Source: Planctomycetota bacterium (GTDB lineage: Bacteria > Planctomycetota > Planctomycetia > Pirellulales > UBA1268). From it: DNA of 7,392 nt. Position 1 is the first letter of the stretch. Every line of letters begins with the position of its first letter. The notes under the pieces are model-generated. The model saw only the letters and a program-made list of their open reading frames with translations. It had not been told where the DNA came from and did no database searches. The translations under genes and the position numbers were made by a program. Of this stretch, positions 1-5,450 are shown one piece after another. The stretch spans positions 1 to 7,392 of the forward strand of contig JAQBZA010000154.1 of NCBI GenBank assembly GCA_027622795.1, in the 5' to 3' direction.

Positions 1-910
1 GATGCACGAGCACCAGCTCATGATCCTTGGCGAGGGCCTGGAGAAACGGGTGCTGCGAACGGTAGACGCTCTGCCGCCGAAACCACATTGACGAGAGCAC
101 GGCGATCTTCTTCGGCTTCGGCGTGTTGACAATCGGCTTGCTGCACAGCGGGGTGGCCTGAAACAGTCGATTGATCCGCTGCTTGACCAGGTAATCCTTC
201 TCGTTGTCGATATACGTCGAGCCGAAGTAGGCATGGTGGGTGAACGAGTTGATCCCGATCAGCCGGTCGTCTTCGTAGGTGATGTGTTCGCGGAGATGCT
301 CGAGCGTCTCCGGATCAGACGGCCCCGTGCGATACATCTCCAGGAAACAAAAATACCACTGCGTGGCCAGCTGGGGGCTGGTCGCGAAAAGGAGCCGCCG
401 ATCGATCTTCACCCGGTTGCGGCCGGAGTAGAGGACGAGCAGCTTCGTGTAATTCCGCTGTTGCTTGAGCAACACCTCGATGAACGGATCGGTGGTGCGG
501 AACGCGCTGATCGCCACCATGTTGCCGATCACCGCATTGAGATCGATGAAGGCGATCGCGTATTTCTCGGGGAGGATGAAATCCTCCTGGGCCATGTAGT
601 AGAGAAAGTGCTTGACGAAGTTGTTGAGAGCCGCGTAGTTCGCCTCGTCGGTATGGTAGTAGGTGACGTCGCGCAGGTGCGTGAGCACGGCCAGAAATTG
701 CGCCGCCATCATTTCGTGCTCACCGGCTCGGTAGTGCTCGATCAGGCGATTGGCATCGAAGTTCAGCAGCGGACTGCTCGGAACCGACAGATTGGCGGCG
801 CCCTGTGGAGCCACCGCTACGCCGACGCCCGGCTGGGCCACGGCCACACCCGGTCCGGTCGCACTCACAGCCGTCGCACCTGCATCATTCCGCCCACGTT
901 CCTGCGCCAT
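1..910 (-). CDS. HMW1C/SPINDLY-like (GT41-type) glycosyltransferase, N-terminal part; runs off the left edge
   Basis: An uninterrupted minus-strand frame starts at the ATG at 910-908 and stays open for 303 codons to the window edge, so the C-terminus is missing. A good ribosome-binding site, GGGAG at 922-918, lies 7 bases before this ATG. There is no signal peptide. Residues ~1-45 are a low-complexity Ala/Val/Gly/Pro leader. Residues ~50-260 are a probable helical domain rich in Tyr, His and Phe (for example HFLYYMAQEDFILPEKYAIA). From residue ~268 a basic KPKK stretch leads into a strand-helix-strand segment, KIAVLSSMWFRRQSVYRSQH, which resembles the start of the Rossmann-like catalytic domain in SPINDLY/O-GlcNAc transferase and HMW1C-like enzymes. 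Those enzymes transfer sugars from nucleotide donors to proteins in the cytoplasm. The donor-binding part lies beyond the window, so the family assignment is an inference from a short segment. The open frame, start and ribosome-binding site are seen directly. An IS3 end sits 83 bp upstream of the start and may have separated the gene from its promoter. Confidence 0.6.
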   Translation of the reverse strand, partial: MAQERGRNDAGATAVSATGPGVAVAQPGVGVAVAPQGAANLSVPSSPLLNFDANRLIEHYRAGEHEMMAAQFLAVLTHLRDVTYYHTDEANYAALNNFVKHFLYYMAQEDFILPEKYAIAFIDLNAVIGNMVAISAFRTTDPFIEVLLKQQRNYTKLLVLYSGRNRVKIDRRLLFATSPQLATQWYFCFLEMYRTGPSDPETLEHLREHITYEDDRLIGINSFTHHAYFGSTYIDNEKDYLVKQRINRLFQATPLCSKPIVNTPKPKKIAVLSSMWFRRQSVYRSQHPFLQALAKDHELVLVH

Positions 911-993
911 CGAAAAACTCCCGTGATCAAAACCATTGATTTCTTTCGACCTGAATCAAGTCGTTTCGTCCTGGAAGTGTACTTCGTGATGCC
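911..993 (-). promoter_or_regulatory. Shortened upstream region of the glycosyltransferase-like gene
   Basis: Only 83 bp remain between the start codon at 910 and the IS3 terminus at 994. The ribosome-binding site GGGAG (922-918) is intact. TTGATT occurs on the minus strand in this stretch, but no matching -10 box at 16-18 bases is evident. Either the native promoter is weak by E. coli standards or it was displaced by the insertion. Confidence 0.3.
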
Positions 994-1040
994 TGAGGTG
1001 GACCCCATTCTTTGGATAGTCGGGAGCCCTGTATAAGGTG
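994..1040 (+). repeat. Left terminal inverted repeat of the IS3 element (3' of the transposase)
   Basis: The outer 13 bases, TGAGGTGGACCCC at 994-1006, exactly match the complement of the other end. After a divergent spacer, GCCCTGTATAAGGTG at 1026-1040 pairs with the subterminal repeat of the right end with one extra T. Such bipartite ends normally carry an outer cleavage sequence and an inner transposase-binding sequence; that division is known for the family and is inferred here. Confidence 0.9.
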
Positions 1041-1055
1041 TAGCGTTACTAGGCG

Positions 1056-1095
1056 GTGGCCCGCGAGACCCACTCCAAGGGTCTCGCGCGGCCAC
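1056..1095. terminator. Strong stem-loop inside the IS3 left end
   Basis: GTGGCC followed by CGCGAGACCC (1056-1071) pairs with GGGTCTCGCG, a single bulged C at 1089, and GGCCAC (1079-1095). This gives 16 base pairs around a 7-base loop, ACTCCAA. The hairpin lies between the transposase stop codon and the terminal repeat. No clear T tract follows on either strand, so it may block read-through transcription, stabilise the transcript 3' end, or hide the transposase start from outside transcripts. The stem is seen directly; the function is inferred. Confidence 0.55.
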
Positions 1096-1183
1096 GAGGC
1101 GGTTTACGGGTTCTGTTCCTGTTGATGTTCATTTGTTCTCAGTCCGTCTCAACGGAGATTTGAGCGCGAACGTTTTTTCCGTG

Positions 1184-2275
1184 TCAGCCCTCTGCATAGA
1201 CCTCGGCGGGGGTGCGGTAGGCCAGGGCCTGATGTAGCCGCTCGTTGCAGTAGAAGTCGAAGTACTCGTCCAACGAGCCCTCGGCTTCCCAGCCGTCCGA
1301 ATAGTCCCTTAGGTAGACCTCCTCGTACTTCAGTGACCGCCAGAGCCGCTCCATCAACACGTTGTCGAGGGCTCGGCCGCGACCGTCCATCGAGATGGCC
1401 ACACCACTCTTCTCTAATCGGCTCGTGAAGGCCAGTGACGTGAACTGGGCTCCTTGATCCGTATTGAAGATCTCGGGGCGTGCTCGCGACAAAGCCACGT
1501 CGAGTGCGTCCACACAAAAGTCTCCTGCCAGAGTGTTGGAGAGCCTCCACGACAGAACGTTGCGGCTGTAGAGGTCCATCACCGCCGTCAGGTAGAGGAA
1601 GCCATGCTGCAATGGGATGTAGGTGATGTCGCTCGCCCAGGCCTGGTCTGGCCGTGTGATGGTGATATCCCGCAGCAAATAGGGATAAATCCTGTGCCCT
1701 GGGGCGGGGCGGCTGGTTGATCGCTGCGGCCGTCCGCCCTCGAGCCCCATCAGCCGCATAAGTCGCTGAGCCCGCTTCCGATTGATTGCGAACTGCTCGC
1801 ATACCTTCCTCGTCCCGTAGAACGGGCACTTGAGGTACAGCTCGTCGATCTGCCTCATCAGCGCGAGGTTCTCGGGTGATTCGCCTGCGGGCTCGTAGTA
1901 CCAGCTGCTGCGCGGAAGGCCGATCAACTGGCACTGCCGTGACACGCTCAGAGCAGGATGATTGGGTTCGATGCATTGCCGCTTGACCTCAGCCGACCTC
2001 GGTAGCTTTTTTTTCAACCATTCGACCTCCATCTTCAGGCGGCCGATCTGCTCGTACAGTTCCTGCTCGTCCGTACCCTGGTCAGGCCGTCGCTGTCGCC
2101 CATCGGCAAACAGCTCCGCCACCTGGGACATGAGCTGTTTCTTCCAGGCCGTCACTTGGCTCGTGTGGATCCCAAACTGGCTCGCAAGTTGGGCGGTCGT
2201 GCGGTCCCCTTTGGCGGCCGCTAAGGCCACTTTCGCCTTGAAAGCCGGTCCAAACACTCGTCGCTTCCCAGCCAT
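1184..2275 (-). CDS. IS3-family transposase, OrfA-OrfB in one continuous frame
   Basis: A 363-residue DDE transposase that would excise and insert the surrounding IS3 element. The ATG at 2275-2273 is preceded by AGGAG (2287-2283) at 7 bases. Residues ~5-50 form an OrfA-type helix-turn-helix (FKAKVALAAAKGDRTTAQLA and on to VTAWKKQL). Residues ~68-90 form a short coiled coil ending in EWLKKK. OrfB-type sequence begins near residue 102 (IEPNHPALSVSRQCQLIGL). An HTH_21-like segment lies around 133-178. The retroviral-integrase-like core follows, with acidic residues D216 (WASDITYI), D273 (FNTDQGAQFTS) and E309 (NVLMERLWRSLK), which fits DD(35)E spacing. The C-terminal motif NERLHQALAYRTPAEVY is typical of the family. 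In most relatives OrfA and OrfB lie in different frames and are joined by ribosomal frameshifting; here they are already joined across a run of eight A. All catalytic residues are present, so the enzyme may be active. Confidence 0.93.
   Translation of the reverse strand: MAGKRRVFGPAFKAKVALAAAKGDRTTAQLASQFGIHTSQVTAWKKQLMSQVAELFADGRQRRPDQGTDEQELYEQIGRLKMEVEWLKKKLPRSAEVKRQCIEPNHPALSVSRQCQLIGLPRSSWYYEPAGESPENLALMRQIDELYLKCPFYGTRKVCEQFAINRKRAQRLMRLMGLEGGRPQRSTSRPAPGHRIYPYLLRDITITRPDQAWASDITYIPLQHGFLYLTAVMDLYSRNVLSWRLSNTLAGDFCVDALDVALSRARPEIFNTDQGAQFTSLAFTSRLEKSGVAISMDGRGRALDNVLMERLWRSLKYEEVYLRDYSDGWEAEGSLDEYFDFYCNERLHQALAYRTPAEVYAEG
2007..2014 (-). promoter_or_regulatory. A8 slippery run at the OrfA/OrfB junction of the IS3 transposase
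   Basis: On the coding strand the transposase reads TTG AAA AAA AAG CTA through eight consecutive A, exactly at the OrfA-to-OrfB boundary (residues 87-91, LKKKL). Slippage here would leave the fusion frame. One alternative frame reads A-T-E-V-G and stops; the other stops after roughly 20 codons. Either would yield a short OrfA-like protein with the helix-turn-helix and zipper, the usual repressor of IS3 transposition. The run and the alternative stops are seen; the slippage is inferred. Confidence 0.5.
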
Positions 2276-2315
2276 CGTCCTGCTCCTGATAGGGTGCCTC
2301 CCACCCGGGAAACTC

Positions 2316-2353
2316 CACCTTATCAGGGCGCCCGAAAATCGGGGTCCACCTCA
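2316..2353 (-). repeat. Right terminal inverted repeat of the IS3 element (5' of the transposase)
   Basis: GGGGTCCACCTCA at 2341-2353 is the exact complement of the left terminus. CACCTTATCAGGGC at 2316-2329 is the subterminal partner. This end lies 41-78 bp upstream of the transposase start and is expected to overlap its promoter. Confidence 0.9.
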
Positions 2354-2354
2354 C

Positions 2355-2885
2355 CAGCGTCAAAAGCGCTCGGCTGCCATTGGGGGATTTGATTGGCCCG
2401 TGCCGCGCGAGGGCCTAGCGGCGACCAAACAGTTCTACCGTCAGGCCGCTGGCTGGCCAGTCATGATTCCCGTAGCCTTCCCACGCTTTGATGACATGTA
2501 TGAGCAGGCTCATGTGCATCCAAGCTATGGAGCTATTGCCGATCTCGGAGGCACTACGTTCCGCAAGACATTTGAAGCGGCGCTGCAGTCACGCTCTCCG
2601 ATCATTCAAATTGCCACCTGGAATGACTGGGGTGAAGGTACCGTGATCGAGCCTAGTACGGAGTTTGGGACCCGCGACCTCGAGGTGATTCAGTCGCTCA
2701 GAAAGCAACACCTTGAGCCGGCGTTTCGCCACACGAAAGAAGATCTGAAACTCCCCGGACGTTTGCTCGATGTCCGTCGCAGGGCTGTCGGTATCGACCG
2801 GCAGGCGGAACTCGATGCGATGGTTGTCGAAATCGCAAATGGTGCTCTTGATACGGTGCGCGTGAAGCTTGCTGCTGAGCGGTAG
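2355..2885 (+). pseudogene. 3' remnant of a GH99/GH71-like glycoside hydrolase gene, cut by the IS3 element
   Basis: Immediately outside the IS3 right end, a plus-strand frame encodes ~176 residues ending at TAG (2883-2885). It contains PVMIPVAFPRFDDMYEQAHV, then HPSYGAIADLGGTTFRKTFE, then QIATWNDWGEGTVIEP. These are recognisable C-terminal elements of the GH99-like/GH71-like TIM-barrel hydrolases common in planctomycetes. In characterised GH99 mannan-degrading enzymes the equivalent motif is NEWHEG and carries two catalytic acids; here it reads NDWGEG, so the second acid is kept and the first is Asp. The 5' part, with the signal peptide and most of the barrel, is absent. The frame continues upstream only through the antisense strand of the transposase, which is not genuine hydrolase sequence. 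The tail after ~residue 115 (LEPAFRHTKEDLKL and onward) is hydrophilic and helical. I treat it as a dead fragment unless a cryptic start supports a truncated protein. Family call is good; the exact substrate is unknown. Confidence 0.8.
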
Positions 2886-2950
2886 CGGGTGAGTCCACTG
2901 AACGTGGAAAACAATGTTTGCCTGGCGAGGGCGGTAAAAGTCTCGTCGCG

Positions 2951-3016
2951 GGGCGAGGATACGCCCAACGCTCCTCGAGCGTTCCCCGACCCTCTCGCCT
3001 ACCTTTCTCAGTTTTT
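2951..3016 (+). terminator. Hairpin terminator between convergent genes
   Basis: The inner stem AACGCTC (2967-2973) pairs perfectly with GAGCGTT (2977-2983) around a CTC loop. An outer imperfect stem can form between GGGCGAGG (2951-2958) and CCTCTCGCC (2991-2999). A T-rich stretch ending in TTTTT (3012-3016) follows on the plus strand. It sits 66 bp after the GH99-like stop and just before the stop of the convergent glycosidase gene, a sensible place for a terminator serving the plus-strand gene or both. Confidence 0.45.
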
Positions 3017-3048
3017 CTGACCGTCGCTACAGATAAACGGGATATGTT

Positions 3049-4413
3049 CTAAGGGCTCACAAAAAATGGCCAGTTGTCGCTGCATCCAGATCCCTTACCG
3101 TCACGGACGGTAACAAAGAGGCGGTAGGCTCCCGGCGCAGTTGGCAGAGTCACCGTCACGTTGCCGGGATCGTCTGACAGGGTGACGCAGTCCGGAACGG
3201 AGTCAGGGCGTGCCTCAGCGTCACCTCCCTCTTTTCGGTCGGTGCTCTCTTTGACGACATCCCACTCGTAGGAGAGCGTATCACCTTCCGGATCCTTGTA
3301 GCGTACCACCACAGCCACGGTCTCACCTCCCAGTCGCCGCTGGCCCGCCAAGGGAACATCGTGACTTTTCAACACGGGCGCCCGATTGGCGGGCCAGTCG
3401 CCCGTCCAGGCCTCTGCCACCGCATCGACCACAAGCGTCTTCTCCCCAGATGGCAGGAGCATCCCAAACCAGGTCGACGTCGCCTCCTGCTTGTGGCCCC
3501 ACAGAAATGCAAAGCTTCCCAGGCACCATGGCGGAGACGCCTGAGCCCACGGCTTCCGGGGGGCCGTGTCAGCAAGAATTGCTGCCGTAGCGGCATTGTA
3601 CATGGCAGCCTTCTCCCGGCTGGACGGTTCGATTGGCGCTTTCCAGTCAGTCTGTGGCACTTCCCAAGGACCGGGCAGGCCATATTCAGTGACGCAATAC
3701 GGCTTGTGCCATCCGTGTTGACGCAGGGCCCCCCCGATGCCGGAAGCGCCGGCGTAGGCGTTGACGCCGAGAATGTCGATCTTTGGGGCATGCTTCTGGA
3801 TGGCGGCAATCTTTGCCGGATTCACGTTTGCCACCACGGTCATAACGGGATGATTCGGGTCGGTCTCTTTGATCAGGCCTGCCAGATGGTTGACCTCCCG
3901 CCACACCGCGGCGCTGTCTCCCGCGCCCGTAGGCCCTTCCATTTCGTTACCAAGCCCCCACATGAGAACAGCGGGGTGGTTTCTGAGCCGCTGAACTGCC
4001 TCCTCGACATCCTTTCGCTGGCGATCGACCTGAGCTGGATCGTCGTACCGAAAGCCATGCCGTTCGTGCCCAAGCCAGAGCCCCACCGTGACGGCCACGC
4101 CCTGCTCATGGGCCAAGTCCAACAACGACTTGCCGTCCGTTACCCGCTCTGCCGAAGCGGCGTCCCAAGTGCGGATGCAGTTGCCTCCGCAGGACGCGAG
4201 GAGAGCGATATGCGATGTGCCGCCGACGCCATGGATGACAAATGGCTCACCGTTTCGAATAAGACGAAAGCCAGTTGCGGCACTGCCCTCAATCTGCACG
4301 GTGGAGCCACGCGGAGAATCAGCCAGTGCAGGGTCAACCACCCCGCTGCAGGCAAGTGCCATTGCCAGATGGACTGCCATCCCAGCGATCGTGTGATCAC
4401 TCGAGTTTCGCAT
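3049..4413 (-). CDS. Exported TIM-barrel glycoside hydrolase (GH2/GH5-like, clan A) with C-terminal Ig/PKD-like domain
   Basis: A 454-residue protein predicted to be exported and to hydrolyse or rearrange a glycan. The start at 4413-4411 is chosen because the frame further upstream only overlays the preceding gene, and because it gives a signal peptide: a short polar lead, a hydrophobic stretch at 12-25, and a likely cut after PALA (residue 31). A start at Met12 is possible. Residues ~45-60 (GFRLIRNGEPFVIHGVGG) and 78-83 (NCIRTW) are typical of the beginning of GH2-C/GH5-type barrels. The acid/base candidate is E157 in WGLGNEME and the nucleophile candidate is E243 in CVTEYGLPGPWE, the spacing expected of clan A retaining enzymes. 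NAYAG (218-222) and FLWGHKQEATSTWFGM (303-318) would end later strands. Residues ~345-454 form a beta-rich domain with DPEGDTLSYEWDV, resembling PKD/cadherin-like modules. The N-terminal sandwich domains of true GH2 enzymes are missing, so GH2 versus GH5 is unsettled. The gene overlaps the upstream gene by 17 bp, which implies translational coupling. Confidence 0.85.
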   Translation of the reverse strand: MRNSSDHTIAGMAVHLAMALACSGVVDPALADSPRGSTVQIEGSAATGFRLIRNGEPFVIHGVGGTSHIALLASCGGNCIRTWDAASAERVTDGKSLLDLAHEQGVAVTVGLWLGHERHGFRYDDPAQVDRQRKDVEEAVQRLRNHPAVLMWGLGNEMEGPTGAGDSAAVWREVNHLAGLIKETDPNHPVMTVVANVNPAKIAAIQKHAPKIDILGVNAYAGASGIGGALRQHGWHKPYCVTEYGLPGPWEVPQTDWKAPIEPSSREKAAMYNAATAAILADTAPRKPWAQASPPWCLGSFAFLWGHKQEATSTWFGMLLPSGEKTLVVDAVAEAWTGDWPANRAPVLKSHDVPLAGQRRLGGETVAVVVRYKDPEGDTLSYEWDVVKESTDRKEGGDAEARPDSVPDCVTLSDDPGNVTVTLPTAPGAYRLFVTVRDGKGSGCSDNWPFFVSP

Positions 4414-4906
4414 CGAATTCCAACTGCTTGAGCTTCCCAGCTGCCGCCTCGGCCGGCTTCCAAAACCAGCCCTTCGTGTCCCAGCACTGGCAATAGCCGA
4501 AGTCATCGACGAGTTTCTCGTAGGTGGCAACCGCTTCCTTCGACTTTCCCTGCTGGGCGAGTGACTCCGCTGCAATGAAGAGGCATGTACCAACATCGTT
4601 GAGTGCCCAGTACGAATGGGCCTTGTCTGCTGAGGCGAAGCCGGTGAGTGAAGCCTGCTGCTTGGTAGCCTCGCCTTCGTAGAGTTCGCGGCATTTCTTC
4701 GTGTAGGCGGCCACAAGATCATGCTTGCCCTCACCGAGTGCCTGCCAGGCCTTGCTGGCCAAGGTGGCCGATGTGTGGTCACCAAAGTCCTGGCCCCATG
4801 CGGGGCAGAAGACCCCCGCGGCCAGTGCGGATAAGAGAAGGCATGCGATTGACAGTCGGCTCACGGCTTGAATTTGCTGGGGAGTCGGCCACGCAAAGTG
4901 GATCAT
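4397..4906 (-). CDS. Small exported helical (TPR-like) protein coupled to the glycosidase
   Basis: A 169-residue protein starting at the ATG 4906-4904, with a purine-rich GGAAGAAAG about 7 bases upstream. The N-terminal region has a hydrophobic segment at residues ~17-33 (SRLSIACLLLSALAAGVF) and a probable cut near AWGQ (36-39), so the mature protein is likely exported. The mature part begins DFGDHTSATLASKAWQALGE and is mainly helical. Residues ~94-135 (HSYWALNDVGTCLFIAAESL, then QQGKSKEAVATYEKLVDDFG) look like one or two TPR-type hairpins. Cysteines at 72, 108, 139 and 141 and the motif CQCWDTKGWFWKPAEAA are distinctive. I recall similar small proteins in planctomycetes, sometimes labelled beta-glucanase precursor, but I see no catalytic motif here and do not accept an enzymatic role. 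The overlap with the following glycosidase suggests they act together, perhaps as a periplasmic or surface partner. Confidence 0.8.
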   Translation of the reverse strand: MIHFAWPTPQQIQAVSRLSIACLLLSALAAGVFCPAWGQDFGDHTSATLASKAWQALGEGKHDLVAAYTKKCRELYEGEATKQQASLTGFASADKAHSYWALNDVGTCLFIAAESLAQQGKSKEAVATYEKLVDDFGYCQCWDTKGWFWKPAEAAAGKLKQLEFDAKLE

Positions 4907-5144
4907 CGAATCGCTTTCTTCCAGGGACAGGGGTAGGCAAGGAAAGGGTCACAGCGAATGTCCCTCACTGTGAAACTGGAAACGTATCGTATGCATGCTG
5001 TCCCGTACAGCGGAGCGTTACTTGGTCTGGCCGGCGGGAGAAAACCGCTGCCACAGTACGAACTGATGCGATGGAGATTCACCGACGGGAATATCAACTC
5101 CTGAGCGTGTTGCGACCACAGGGAATGACGCGTTGCTTCAAATC
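4907..5144 (-). promoter_or_regulatory. Leader/promoter region of the small-protein/glycosidase operon with a TCACAG...CTGTGA dyad
   Basis: This 238-bp gap between the permease remnant stop and the operon start has no credible gene. It contains a dyad, TCACAG (4949-4954) and CTGTGA (4968-4973), 13 bases apart, which could bind a dimeric regulator. AGGGACA (4923-4929) can pair with TGTCCCT (4959-4965), so two mutually exclusive folds are possible. A small hairpin GCTGT/ACAGC lies at 4997-5011. I could not identify a convincing -35/-10 pair. All elements are seen in the sequence; their function is inferred. Confidence 0.3.
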
Positions 5145-5261
5145 TCAAGAGGATCGGCGACGCAGGCGAACCACAAGGACGGCGGCAAGGATAACCAGCC
5201 CCAGCACAACTTTTTGGGTGTAGCTCTCGATGTTCAAGAGATTCATAAAAGGATAGTCCGG
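5145..5261 (-). pseudogene. C-terminal remnant of a monosaccharide ABC-transporter permease (RbsC/XylH type)
   Basis: From an ATG at 5246-5244 to TGA at 5147-5145 there are 33 codons. They read NLLNIESYTQKVVLGLVILA followed by AVLVVRLRRR and two serines: one hydrophobic membrane segment with a basic cytoplasmic end. This closely resembles the last helix of ribose/xylose-type permeases, which typically end in a NLL-x-Y-x-Q-x-V-x-G-VIL-AVL pattern. The frame upstream of the ATG is closed by TGA at 5264-5262, and the preceding sequence belongs to the IS91-type end, so the rest of the permease is missing. It could also be read as a free-standing small membrane protein, but there is no clear ribosome-binding site before the ATG (ACTATCCTTTT). 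The remnant has the same orientation as the downstream glycosidase operon, which suggests that the operon once followed sugar-transport genes. Confidence 0.6.
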
Positions 5262-5331
5262 TCAATGGCACTTCCTCAACGGTCTTCCGGCCGATGAGGG
5301 ACTCGGGAGCGTCGGGAGGAGCGGCCCGGGC

Positions 5332-5363
5332 GTCCGGAGCGGGTTTCTCGAAACGCTCCGGAC
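5332..5363. other. Stem-loop at the 3' end of the IS91-type element, possible oriIS hairpin
   Basis: GTCCGGAGCG (5332-5341) pairs perfectly with CGCTCCGGAC (5354-5363). The 12-base interior, GGTTTCTCGAAA, can add a TTTC/GAAA stem. It lies ~90 bp after the transposase stop, on the side where IS91-family elements carry their replication origin, which typically includes a hairpin near the cleavage site. It could equally be a terminator for the transposase, although no T run follows on the minus strand. Confidence 0.5.
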
Positions 5364-5450
5364 CCGCTTCGGTGGCGTTTTTCTCGCGTCTGCGTAGACC
5401 GCGTCCCAGTTCGAAGCTTCCCGACATGCGTGGGTCGCGTCCGGCACCGC

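Larger units (their letters stand above)
994..2353 (-). mobile_element. Complete IS3-family insertion sequence, 1360 bp
   Basis: The element is bounded by a perfect 13-bp inverted repeat, TGAGGTGGACCCC, at 994-1006 and (as its complement) at 2341-2353. A second subterminal repeat matches less perfectly: GCCCTGTATAAGGTG at 1026-1040 against CACCTTATCAGGGC at 2316-2329. It carries one DDE transposase gene on the minus strand. The TG...CA ends, the length and the gene content all fit the IS3 family. The flanking bases do not match (TGCC to the left, CCAG to the right), so there is no visible 3-5 bp target duplication. The left end is long: 190 bp separate the repeat from the transposase stop codon, and they hold a strong hairpin. 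The subgroup cannot be fixed by eye. Confidence 0.92.

Noticed and set aside
233..1036. Plus-strand open frame of 267 codons
   Set aside because: It is antisense to the glycosyltransferase-like gene and crosses the IS3 boundary. The minus strand has a better start, ribosome-binding site and family resemblance.
1149..1976. Minus-strand 275-codon frame inside the IS3 element
   Set aside because: It overlaps the transposase in another frame and shows no family motifs; all the DDE motifs lie in the 1184-2275 frame.
1962..2354. Upstream extension of the GH99-like frame
   Set aside because: It reads the antisense strand of the transposase and the IS end, so it is not hydrolase sequence; only 2355-2885 is homologous.
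3361..4431. Plus-strand 356-codon frame
   Set aside because: It is antisense to the glycosidase gene, whose catalytic motifs are clear; the plus frame has no recognisable domain.
4414..4785. N-terminal extension of the glycosidase frame to an ATG at 4785
   Set aside because: It lies fully within the preceding small-protein gene, is Arg/Ser/Pro-rich like an off-frame translation, and would bury the signal peptide.
4903..5427. Minus-strand 174-codon frame across the leader, the permease remnant and the IS91 end
   Set aside because: It spans three unrelated segments, uses a different frame from the permease-like sequence, and shows no motif.
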